A stretch of DNA of 64,000 nt from Terriglobia bacterium. Its GTDB lineage: Bacteria > Acidobacteriota > Terriglobia > Terriglobales > Acidobacteriaceae. The notes under the pieces are model-generated. The model searched no databases. It was given only the letters and a program-made list of their open reading frames with translations, and was not told the origin of the DNA. Location of the stretch: NCBI GenBank assembly GCA_020072585.1, contig JAIQGL010000011.1:62001-126000 (forward strand), written 5' to 3'. Shown here in pieces: positions 19,104 to 27,337 of this stretch; the stretch's first letter is position 1; every line of letters begins with the position of its first letter. The position numbers and the translations under genes are program-made.

Positions 19104-19727
19104 TCAGGCGGGTTCCGGAGAACCGCCTTCGATCAGGCCCCAATTGCTCAAGCCCAATCTCTCGACCAGCATCTGGCGGTAGCAATCATCTTCAGCCATG
19201 CCAGCCAAAGCAACAATGTCCTCTTCAAGCTTTTTGTACTGTGCCAACAGCGTAATGAATAGTTCCTGGTCTACGTCCAACCGTAACATCGTGCGCACCA
19301 GCAGGGAAGCTTGTGCGCGAAACAGCGTCCATCTCATTTCGTCGGCTTGGTAGACCAGCTCTAAGATGAGTATTTCCCGCTGTTCATATTCAAGAGCTGA
19401 CTTGGCGGGATCAATCTTCATCTTTTCAAACCTCACCGCCCTTTGGAACAGCATCGTATTCGAGGCTTCCTCACACAGGTAACCCCAATTTACTCTAAAT
19501 TGCTTCCAACGCACCTCACGCCACAAATGCTTTGCCGTGCGTTGCTCATCGCCTTCCTTTTTGTTGTAGCGCAGAATTTCTGCAGACCCTACAGCACACA
19601 GCTTTGGTATGATGCATCCCAAGGCGAGCGGTGAAGGATATTTGAGCTTTCTGTACAAACTGGCGGCAAAAAGGACCGCAAGCAGGACACCTGCGGGCAG
19701 GACCACTTCAACGAGCAAAGTTACCAT
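19104..19727 (-). CDS. Single-pass membrane protein of unknown function
   Basis: A 207-residue protein with an N-terminal hydrophobic helix (VTLLVEVVLPAGVLLAVLFAASLY) followed by a basic stretch and a long, mostly helical, charged cytoplasmic domain. No family is recognised. Its start overlaps the end of the upstream seven-helix gene by 7 bases, so the two are translationally coupled and probably work together at the membrane. Confidence 0.6.
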   Translation of the reverse strand: MVTLLVEVVLPAGVLLAVLFAASLYRKLKYPSPLALGCIIPKLCAVGSAEILRYNKKEGDEQRTAKHLWREVRWKQFRVNWGYLCEEASNTMLFQRAVRFEKMKIDPAKSALEYEQREILILELVYQADEMRWTLFRAQASLLVRTMLRLDVDQELFITLLAQYKKLEEDIVALAGMAEDDCYRQMLVERLGLSNWGLIEGGSPEPA

Positions 19728-20470
19728 CTCTTCCTCATCATGCGTTCAGTTATTTCCCGGTAACGGCGTAACTCTTTGGCAATGTCCTCCGGTCCCATTC
19801 CCAATTCTTTGAATCCGAATTTTGTGACCGGACGCGAAAAAACCCAAATCCACCAAAATGCGGCCAGAAAGTATCCCACAGAGGGAGCATACTTGGTAAA
19901 AAATAAATACTTTGTTCCGAAAAGGGAAAAATTGATAATGCCTGCCAAGACCCCAAATGAGGCAAGTCCAAAACCGGTTACAACGGCATCTTCCCGCGTG
20001 TCCATAGGTTCCTTCAGTACAAGACTGAAGACAGCGGTAAGCACCGCAATCCCGAAGATGCCCCAACGGAAAGTGAATTCAGCTCCAACTACAAAGGAGC
20101 CAAGCCGGGTGCTTTGCACGGGCGGCGCATAAATCGCCTTCCAAGCCGAATAAATGACAACAGCCAGGATTACGGTCCATACCAACCAACGGAAACCCGC
20201 CTTGGAGGTGAACCCCTGGAATATTCGCAGGAAACTTTCCCGGACCGCCGCCACGATCAGAATTACTGCGATTAATTCCATCCACCAATAAACCGCAACA
20301 TATAGGCGAGGACCAGCTAACCAGGTAGCAAGTTGGACGGACTGCAACAGAACGCCCCAAGCGACATAGTAGGCGAACCACGGCAGCTGCTTTCTGACAC
20401 CTTGTCGATAGACGATGACCAGAAGCCAAGCATCGACTACGAGACCGGCGCTGATTAGAAAAAGTGCCAT
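19721..20470 (-). CDS. Polytopic (about seven-helix) membrane protein of unknown function
   Basis: A 249-residue protein with about seven hydrophobic segments (for example ALFLISAGLVVDAWLLVIVY, WFAYYVAWGVLLQSVQLATWL, WLVWTVILAVVIYSAWKAIY) and a charged C-terminal tail (IAKELRRYREITERMMRKRW). The pattern resembles uncharacterised acidobacterial membrane proteins. It is the first gene of a two-gene unit with 19104-19727. No transport or enzymatic motif is visible. Confidence 0.65.
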   Translation of the reverse strand: MALFLISAGLVVDAWLLVIVYRQGVRKQLPWFAYYVAWGVLLQSVQLATWLAGPRLYVAVYWWMELIAVILIVAAVRESFLRIFQGFTSKAGFRWLVWTVILAVVIYSAWKAIYAPPVQSTRLGSFVVGAEFTFRWGIFGIAVLTAVFSLVLKEPMDTREDAVVTGFGLASFGVLAGIINFSLFGTKYLFFTKYAPSVGYFLAAFWWIWVFSRPVTKFGFKELGMGPEDIAKELRRYREITERMMRKRW

Positions 20471-20556
20471 GAGAAATCCCGACGTGTTTAAGGGTATTGG
20501 ATTTTCTCACGGCTTAAGCCGCCAACGCACATTTACTCGAACATTTGAAGAGATTC

Positions 20557-20943
20557 TCAAACAGAGCGAGGCATATACAGCTGAGACATGCATGCGGTGC
20601 CCGGAATGCACATTGGCCCGGTCCCATCTGTCAATAACATTGCCTCTGGAAGATCCTGCCCCTTTACCATGTCATATTTGTATCCACAGGCAGTGTGTGG
20701 AATGCACATTGGCCCCGTCCCGTCTGCCATCAAGACTCCCAGTCGAAAACGCGCTCTGCTCGCTAAGACAGCAAAATCGTATGCACAGGGAGCATCTGGA
20801 ATACACATCGGCCCACCGCCGTCCGTTAGGACAGCAGTCGGGAATTGACGACCACTCATTTGAACGCCATTCGCACTGTCCACGGCCATGAATACGATGA
20901 AACTCGCCGCCAACATCATCACTACATTGATCCTGCTTCTCAT
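20557..20943 (-). CDS. Small exported protein with three GPMCIP repeats
   Basis: A 128-residue protein; GGAGG lies 5 bases ahead of the ATG, which supports the start. Residues ~1-26 look like a signal peptide (INVVMMLAASFIVFMAVDSANG). The mature part consists of three copies of a 15-residue unit, LTDGGGPMCIPDAPC (39-53), LMADGTGPMCIPHTAC (71-86) and LTDGTGPMCIPGTAC (104-118), each with Cys-x5-Cys, joined by linkers of ~20 residues. The regular cysteine pairs suggest small disulfide or metal-binding loops. I know no family for it. A secreted structural, metal-binding or precursor peptide is possible. Confidence 0.65.
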   Translation of the reverse strand: MRSRINVVMMLAASFIVFMAVDSANGVQMSGRQFPTAVLTDGGGPMCIPDAPCAYDFAVLASRARFRLGVLMADGTGPMCIPHTACGYKYDMVKGQDLPEAMLLTDGTGPMCIPGTACMSQLYMPRSV

Positions 20944-21539
20944 TTTTCCTCCAAGGGGGTTGATTTAATTCCTAAACTGCAAACTTTCGCTTGTCCGGTT
21001 TTCGTTGAAACCACTTGACAGATAGCCTGTTTTTTCCTAATATCACGTACATGTAGGCAACAGTTTCCGGGGCCGCCACATCGGACTGGCGGAGACTTCC
21101 TCCCCCGCTAAAGACACAGGAAGGCTCACCGAGGAGAAGCGCAAAAAACGACTTGCGGTTCCGGGTTCTCCGCAAAAGTTTCCGGAGCCGCGAGTCCATA
21201 TCTCCATTAGGGTCTAGCGTATTGGTGTGTCCTTAAACTCGTGCGGTTCGCCTATTCTGCGGGCACTGTGTGGCCGCACCTTGATCTCTGCCGTCAAGGT
21301 CGCATTAATCACGCCCGTACGCAGCCCGGCAATCCCATCTCTCCGCCCCCAGAACAGCGGAATTTTACCCTTAAAGACCTGGTTTCTGGATGCCAATCCT
21401 TTATTCCGGGGAATCCCGCTTTTTGACAACCGAAGTCAGTGGAAGATAGCATCCCCTCGCCGCAATATTCGATTGAAACTCTCGCTTTTGAAGCCATTTA
21501 TTATGCCGCATACGACAGGAGCCTAAGATTCTTAGTTCA
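20944..21539. other. Divergent intergenic region
   Basis: About 600 bases between the small repeat protein (leftward) and the permease gene (rightward). A 75-codon minus-strand frame at 20972-21199 has only a weak case. No RNA gene or repeat is evident. Confidence 0.35.
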
Positions 21540-23966
21540 GTGCACTCGCTGATTCAGGACGCCCGCTTCAGCCTGCGCTTCATGAGTAAGCGGCCAGGAA
21601 TGACGTTCCTTGTCATTGCAACGTTGGTACTCGGCATTGGCTTGAATACGGCGATATTCAGTGTGGTGAACGCAGTAATCCTCCGCCCGTTGCCGATACG
21701 CGAGCCGGATCGCGTTGTATGGCTCAACACGAAAGCCAATAGGACCAACGCGCCTTTGGGCACCTCTTACCCTGATTATCTGGACTGGAAAGCCCAAAGC
21801 CACTCATTCGACGCTATTGCAGCGATGCGGACGGTTTCTTTTACCATGACTGGTACCGGCGCCGCCGAACATCTGAAAGGCATAGCGATCTCCGCTGCCG
21901 GCTTTCACGTTTGGGGAGTAAGCACGGTCTTAGGACGTGATTTTACGGAAGCGGACGACCACCCCGGAACGGAGCGTGTCACCATTCTCAGCAATGAGTT
22001 CTGGCAACGTAAATTTGGAGGTGATCCTGACGTTTTACGCAAGAACCTGGTTTTAGACGATCTGTCGTACAAGATCATAGGCGTACTCCAACCAACGCAG
22101 ATCAGCACATTGCAATATGCCGATGTTTGGGTAGCAAACGGCCCGATGCTTGATCAACATGTGATGATGCGGGACACCCGGCTGTTCTTTCCTTTGGCCC
22201 GGCTGAAACCGAATGTTACGCCTGCTCAGGCGCGCGCTGAAATGGAGACGATCGCCGGCCGCCTGGCCGCTCAATACCCGAACACAACGAAAGATATGGG
22301 GATCCGGGTTTTGCCATTGAGCGATCTGCTCAGCCCCAGCGGCGCCAAGCCCTTATTACTGCTCCTCATCGCTTCCAGCCTTATCTACCTGCTGGCAGTG
22401 GCGAACGTGACCGTTGTATTCCTGAGCAACACCATTGAACGCGGTCAAGAGCTGAGTATTCGCCTTGCTTTGGGATCTACCCGGTCAAGCGTAATGCGGC
22501 AATTATTCATTCATGCTTTGATTTTTGCCGTCGTGGGAAGCGCCGTGGGTTTGTCGGCTGCGAAGTTGGGCCTTGTATTCTTTCTGCACAACTTTCCGAG
22601 TGCGGTTCTCCGATTCCAAGAGACGACAATCGATTTCAAGGTCATTGTGCTGACCATCATCATGGCACTTGTCGCGACTCTAGCCGGTACTCTGACAGCG
22701 GCAATTTACGTATCCAAGCTCAACGTCAGCAGCGAACTCAAGGGTGAGGGGACCTGGTTCGCTCTGCCGAAATACCGCGCTCTTGGGCGTGGTGCATTCA
22801 TTTTATTCGAGGTTACTCTTGCTTCAGTGTTGTCGCTTGTCTCGGGCTTGCTCGTTAGAAGCCTTTACGAGGTTCAAAGAATTGACTTGGGCTTCAAACC
22901 TCAAAACGTCATTTCATTTCAAGTCAATCTTCCGCCCGCACGCTACAAAGAACCTTTCAAGCAAACGGCATTCTTCAGACTAGCAACTGACAAGCTGACT
23001 CAACTGCCGGGAATGGAATCCGTCAGCGGGATCTCCGGACTTCCGCTCACCACCCAAGGAGAAGTGAACCGCCTGGAAGTCGATGGGCAATCGCCCTTTG
23101 CCAGCGAGCCCCTTGAGGTGGAATATGAATCGATTCTGCCCGGCTTCTTCCGAACCATGCGGCTTCCATTGCTTGAGGGCCGTGATTTTACGGATGCGGA
23201 TCGCGACAACGCGCCCACAGTCGTAATTCTGGATAACGTTCTTGCCGCCAAATTGTGGCCGGGACAAAACCCGCTAGGCAAGCAGGTCCGGATGAGTGCG
23301 CGCACCGGCGGAACCTCCCGCGCGCTTGAAGTTGTGGGAATTGTTCAAGAGATCAAGCATTTTGGCCCTGAGACAAAAGTAAGATGGATGCAAGTTTATG
23401 TACCCCAGTACCAGGACCCGTCGCCGACACTGTCATTCGTGCTGAATGCGGCTATGCCGGAAGCAGCAGTCAAACCCACTATAGACAAGGTGATTCATGA
23501 ATTGGACAAAGACCTGCCAATCGAGAATTTTCAGACCATGAACACTTACTTGGATAATTATCTCAGCGCCCGTAGGGTAAGCCTCCTCTTGCTTAGCGCT
23601 TTTGCTGGGACAGGAATCGTAATGGGGATGTTTGGCATTTACGGCGTGGTCGCAGCAGCGGTGCTTCGTCGGCGGCGGGAAATCGCAATCCGCATGGCGA
23701 TGGGAGCAACCGTCTTTGGCATAATCGCACTTATTACCCGGCTTGGTCTTCTTGCCGCTTCGGGCGGCATTCTGATTGGCTCAGCTATAGTGATGAGTTT
23801 GACCCACGTCCTTGCCTCACTCCTAATTGGAGTGAACGTCCTTAGCCCAGGAGTCTATTTTGCCAGCGCGTTTGTCATATTCACGCTGGCGGTCATCGCC
23901 AGTCTGGTCCCGGCGATAAGACTCATGCGATTCAATGTCCAACAAATTTTGCGCCAACAGGCATGA
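21540..23966 (+). CDS. ADOP/MacB-FtsX-type ABC transporter permease
   Basis: An 808-residue protein from a GTG start. The N-terminus (SLIQDARFSLRFMSKRPGMTFLVIATLVLGIGLNTAIFSVVNAVILRPLP) is the hallmark of acidobacterial duplicated orphan permeases. The architecture is one transmembrane helix, a MacB-type periplasmic domain (~50-270), three helices, a second copy beginning near residue 410, a second periplasmic domain and three final helices (FtsX domains). No ATPase gene is adjacent, as usual for this orphan group. MacB-type permeases use ATPase strokes to drive periplasmic or outer-membrane export rather than to carry substrate through the inner membrane. The substrate is unknown. Confidence 0.9.
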   Translation: MHSLIQDARFSLRFMSKRPGMTFLVIATLVLGIGLNTAIFSVVNAVILRPLPIREPDRVVWLNTKANRTNAPLGTSYPDYLDWKAQSHSFDAIAAMRTVSFTMTGTGAAEHLKGIAISAAGFHVWGVSTVLGRDFTEADDHPGTERVTILSNEFWQRKFGGDPDVLRKNLVLDDLSYKIIGVLQPTQISTLQYADVWVANGPMLDQHVMMRDTRLFFPLARLKPNVTPAQARAEMETIAGRLAAQYPNTTKDMGIRVLPLSDLLSPSGAKPLLLLLIASSLIYLLAVANVTVVFLSNTIERGQELSIRLALGSTRSSVMRQLFIHALIFAVVGSAVGLSAAKLGLVFFLHNFPSAVLRFQETTIDFKVIVLTIIMALVATLAGTLTAAIYVSKLNVSSELKGEGTWFALPKYRALGRGAFILFEVTLASVLSLVSGLLVRSLYEVQRIDLGFKPQNVISFQVNLPPARYKEPFKQTAFFRLATDKLTQLPGMESVSGISGLPLTTQGEVNRLEVDGQSPFASEPLEVEYESILPGFFRTMRLPLLEGRDFTDADRDNAPTVVILDNVLAAKLWPGQNPLGKQVRMSARTGGTSRALEVVGIVQEIKHFGPETKVRWMQVYVPQYQDPSPTLSFVLNAAMPEAAVKPTIDKVIHELDKDLPIENFQTMNTYLDNYLSARRVSLLLLSAFAGTGIVMGMFGIYGVVAAAVLRRRREIAIRMAMGATVFGIIALITRLGLLAASGGILIGSAIVMSLTHVLASLLIGVNVLSPGVYFASAFVIFTLAVIASLVPAIRLMRFNVQQILRQQA

Positions 23967-24105
23967 ACATTTGCAATTGGCTCAGGCTGGACGTAAAATC
24001 CTGCTAACATATACATGCACTTTCCACGTTGAATGTTCAGGTACTGACTCAAGTTCTGCGACTTCAGCCGTAGCTTGGCTGAATTTTAGCGGTCCCGAAT
24101 AACGA

Positions 24106-24627
24106 ATGACTACGCCAGGCAAGAAATCAGCAGTGCGACCGAATCGCGGCAGTTCCTTGAGACCGCGGGCCGAAAGCCCACGCCGCCACTTCCTCTATGT
24201 TGACGTGACAAAAGATGAACACAAGAAAATTCAAGCATACTGCGTCGAGCAGAAAATCAGCGTGAGCCAGTTCCTGGCTGACCTGATGATCAAAGATGCG
24301 CTCAAAACCAAGCCCAAGCGCAAGCGGAAGGTGACGATCCGAGCCGAATTTGAGTTGACACCAGAAGAGCAAGAGAAATTGGAATTGCTGATCAGGCTGC
24401 GTAACAAAGGTTCGATTGGCCAGTTTATCCATGAGCTTCTCCAGCCCAATCTGGAAGTGCAAAGGCTGCATGCCCCGGTCGAAACGATGCCGCTGCGTTA
24501 CTACTTGTCACAGGACGAGCACGAAACAATTACCAAGCACATTGCCGGCAAGGGGATGGCAGCCAGAAATTATGGCGTTACGCTTGCCCTTAAGGCAATC
24601 GACAAAGCACGTAACAAACAGAAGTAA
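24106..24627 (+). CDS. Putative protein with three ribbon-helix-helix-like units
   Basis: A 173-residue basic protein. Three segments share a strand-helix-turn-helix pattern: residues ~27-66 (HFLYVDVTKDEHKKIQAYCVEQKISVSQFLADLMIKDA), ~74-113 (TIRAEFELTPEEQEKLELL ... SIGQFIHELL) and ~126-165 (MPLRYYLSQDEHETITKHI ... NYGVTLALKAI). Each resembles the ribbon-helix-helix DNA-binding fold, which usually works as a dimer of single units. The Arg/Lys-rich N-terminus and the linker KTKPKRKRK fit nucleic-acid binding. Three linked units in one chain would be unusual. No partner toxin is adjacent. The fold assignment is by eye. Confidence 0.55.
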   Translation: MTTPGKKSAVRPNRGSSLRPRAESPRRHFLYVDVTKDEHKKIQAYCVEQKISVSQFLADLMIKDALKTKPKRKRKVTIRAEFELTPEEQEKLELLIRLRNKGSIGQFIHELLQPNLEVQRLHAPVETMPLRYYLSQDEHETITKHIAGKGMAARNYGVTLALKAIDKARNKQK

Positions 24628-25083
24628 CCCAACCAGAGCACCTTTTGCTGGCAAAGATTACCCTGCGTCGTCATTCCCCTTCGCGCTTGGAACAAGGCTT
24701 CGCTGAAATTTCCCTGCTTGACAGATATACTCAATAATAAATAATATCAGATACATCTTCGCGGCCTGATCTTTTTGAAACAGCCTTTGTTTCGTCAGCT
24801 GTGAGAACGCAGAGCATCGATGACCCGCATCTCTGCGGCTGCTCTCTATTTGATGTTGTGGGAAGCCATTGAATTTGGCCAAGACGATTTGGCCTGTCAC
24901 CTTCGGGGATTCCTACCGAAGCATTCAATTCGAAACTGAACCCGCGGCTATTTCCGGTAGCCGCGCTTGTTCTCAACATGGCCTGGAAGGTCATCTCAAG
25001 CGAAACCCATGGAGCCTGAGCAGTGACCTTCTTGCCTTTTATGCGCAACCCCAAGGAATAAGACGCACAGGATTCTTGAGGCC
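24628..25083. other. Intergenic, nothing recognised
   Basis: About 450 bases with no supported gene, RNA or repeat. Confidence 0.4.
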
Positions 25084-25290
25084 GTGGCGATCTATACGAA
25101 GCATGGAAAGAGACTCATCACAGAATCGATAACCGTTGATAGCGACTGCTATGTCGGAAGAAAAGCTATTAAAATTCGGGCACTCGTCGAGGGCCAAACG
25201 ACCCGCCAGAGCTTTTACATCAGCGACCTTCTCGCAGACAGCGGCAAACAGGAAATACAAGACGCCATCAACGCAAATACGAAGCAATAG
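25084..25290 (+). CDS. Small hypothetical protein
   Basis: A 68-residue frame from GTG. The translation is protein-like (MAIYTKHGKRLITESITVDSDCYVGRKAIKIRALVEG ... YISDLLADSGKQEIQDAINANTKQ), with predicted beta strands and a C-terminal helix. There is no family match and no strong ribosome-binding site. It overlaps the longer frame that follows, which looks more protein-like after this stop codon; the two may be one gene split by a frameshift. Confidence 0.4.
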   Translation: MAIYTKHGKRLITESITVDSDCYVGRKAIKIRALVEGQTTRQSFYISDLLADSGKQEIQDAINANTKQ

Positions 25291-25615
25291 CGACGAACGC
25301 GAGACGGCGCCCAACGCATTCGTCCATCCGAACGTAAACAAAACCGAAATATATGAAGCTCTCCATGGCCTTAACGCTGGAATTCAGCAGTGTATTAATT
25401 CGTTAGATTTCTTGGACAACTCCGGTCTCGATCTCCCGTTTTTGAACGGATATCGAATATTGGCGAATCAAATTCGGAGTGCGGTCAATTTCAGCACCAC
25501 GGAGGCGATGACGGCGATCGAACTCCGCGATTATCAGGACTTCGAAAAACAAAGAATAACATTCAGCTTTCCTCCAATGAAAAGCCGAAAGTCAAAATCA
25601 AGGAATCTCGAATAG
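25151..25615 (+). CDS. Possible hypothetical protein, start uncertain
   Basis: From about 25292 onward this frame reads like a helical protein (KTEIYEALHGLNAGIQQCINSL ... YRILANQIRSAVNF). The first third overlaps the preceding 68-codon frame and reads poorly. No start codon exists between that gene's stop and the good part, so either the two overlap strongly or one frameshift joins them. Confidence 0.35.
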   Translation: MSEEKLLKFGHSSRAKRPARAFTSATFSQTAANRKYKTPSTQIRSNSDERETAPNAFVHPNVNKTEIYEALHGLNAGIQQCINSLDFLDNSGLDLPFLNGYRILANQIRSAVNFSTTEAMTAIELRDYQDFEKQRITFSFPPMKSRKSKSRNLE

Positions 25616-26197
25616 AGAACACATAATCCTGTTTCGATCTCCGGGGGCCTAAGATGGAATCGTTAGCCTGGACCATAATCGATTTATTGCTGGATGTGCC
25701 GGGAATATTAATCCGGCGGCTCTCAGTAAGAGTGCGGCGACTATTTCCTGCATCGCATTGAAACATCAAATCTCATTGCAAGCCTGCCGAGTATTTCTGG
25801 ATCGTTCCAACTCTCATGCCGGATCTCCAGGACGAGGGGATATTGATTAAATTTGCGCACAAGCGAAAACAGAGTCCGGCACTGTCAACTTCCCTGCCCT
25901 CGCAAGTTGTGGACGCGCCGGGCAGGATCGCCAGATTGGCAGTTTAGTCAGCCCTTGATACTTTTTGATGGCGTGGCTTTTGAGATGATTTTGGAGCCCA
26001 CTGCAGCCTCTAAACGTACCGCTAACGTGTCGCAACTCAATCTGCCGCAAAGCCAGTGCCTTGTTGCCAGCAGTTTAGGCCTGCTCGGCCCTAGTCTCCG
26101 ACCCCGGCAAGACTGCGCTCTCAGAACGTGACCGCCTCCCCAGTGGACTGCACTATGCGATTCGGCACCCTGGCCAGCGCGCATGATCATGTTTTCC
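25616..26197. other. Intergenic, nothing recognised
   Basis: About 580 bases downstream of cas6 (which is on the minus strand). Open frames here show no protein-like features. No terminator hairpin with a T-run was seen. Confidence 0.4.
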
Positions 26198-27337
26198 TCA
26201 GCGTTGAACCTCAATATGCCCTTTCCCCCAAGTAGTCTGCCTTCCAACTCCAGTCCATGTCGCCGCCCTTAAGTAGGGGACAAACTCGGCCAGCTCGCCT
26301 TCATATTCCGCCCAGCCGGTGAAGCCGCCCAAGGGATGGGTCTGTCCGGTGCGGCCGCTGCGGCGCTCGCTCATTTCCCAGCGCAGGTCGCTGCCGATGA
26401 GCTTGACGGCCCGCGCGCGTTCGCCGGCCGCGCTGAAGTCGAGCGGGAGCGGCCCTTCTCCGTAAAGGCTACGCAACGTATGCAGGCGGTCGCGGACCCG
26501 CGCGAACAGCACACCAAACTCCGGCTCGCGGACAACCCGTCCTTCGGCTTTCAGCTCGGTGGGCGTCAGGAAGCGCACGCGGATGCGCTGTCCAGTCGCG
26601 GCAACGGATGTACGCGTATCCGTGTGAGCGGACGGTTGCGGGACCGGGTCTGCAGGCGATGGCGCGGGTTGGGTGTGATTGAGCGATTTGTTTGATGAGG
26701 CACTAAGCGACAAGGCGTCGAGCGACAAGATGTTGAGCGCTAAAATCAAGGGCTGGGGATCGGACAGGATGTGTCCGTCAAAGATCTGCGCGCCCAGCCT
26801 GGGCTCAGCGTCATCATCCATGCCTTGCGCGCCAGCCTGGCCTGTGCTTTCAAACTGGTGAATGGCAATTAGCTCCGCGCCCGGACGTCCCGGCCCCAGC
26901 CCTTCGCGCATCAACTGTGAGAAGCTGAAGGCAAAGTAGGCCAGCGCCGGGTCGCGCATCTCAAAGACGTTCAGGTCGAAGTGAAATTGTTCCTGCGGGC
27001 GAAACCGGCGCCCGTCAAGATGGGCGGCCCGGATCACAAACGGGCGCGGCCAGTCCGCCAGCCCGCTGGGCCCCTCGGCAATGGCCGTAGGCTCAAATAG
27101 CCGGGCATACGCGCACACCGAGCGCTGCCCACAGGTCCGCGCCCCCGGGCACCCCGGCGCACAAACAAACTTCCGAAATATCCTGCCCAACGTCCCGCGG
27201 ATAACATTGCCGGCCTTCCCCGGAGGAAGGTAAAGCGATTCCATGGCACGGAACCGGAAGCGAAAAGCAAAGAGTTCGAAAGTGAGGGGACGGTGCGGGG
27301 CAAGCGGCTGGCTTCGATCTTGTGGCGGGTCGTTCAA
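26198..27337 (-). CDS. cas6: Cas6 CRISPR pre-crRNA endoribonuclease
   Basis: A 379-residue RAMP-fold protein. The N-terminus (LTFELFAFRFRFRAMESLYLPPGKAGNVIRGTLG) is the first RAMP strand and helix of large Cas6 proteins. A cysteine-rich insert follows (CAPGCPGARTCGQRSVCAY). The C-terminus carries the Gly-rich loop (ATWTGVGRQTTWGKGHIEV). Cas6 cuts repeat RNA at the base of its hairpin to give crRNAs with an 8-nt 5' handle. The only in-frame start upstream of the first strand is TTG at 27337, inside the terminal CRISPR repeat, with the repeat's GAGGAGGGG serving as Shine-Dalgarno. The gene lies at the trailer end of array 1 on the same strand, so it may be expressed by read-through from the array. 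Confidence 0.9.
   Translation of the reverse strand: MNDPPQDRSQPLAPHRPLTFELFAFRFRFRAMESLYLPPGKAGNVIRGTLGRIFRKFVCAPGCPGARTCGQRSVCAYARLFEPTAIAEGPSGLADWPRPFVIRAAHLDGRRFRPQEQFHFDLNVFEMRDPALAYFAFSFSQLMREGLGPGRPGAELIAIHQFESTGQAGAQGMDDDAEPRLGAQIFDGHILSDPQPLILALNILSLDALSLSASSNKSLNHTQPAPSPADPVPQPSAHTDTRTSVAATGQRIRVRFLTPTELKAEGRVVREPEFGVLFARVRDRLHTLRSLYGEGPLPLDFSAAGERARAVKLIGSDLRWEMSERRSGRTGQTHPLGGFTGWAEYEGELAEFVPYLRAATWTGVGRQTTWGKGHIEVQR

Noticed and set aside
20972-21199. A 75-codon minus-strand frame upstream of the GPMCIP gene
   Set aside because: Arg-rich and without recognisable features; the putative ribosome-binding site is too close to the start. Could be real but cannot be supported.
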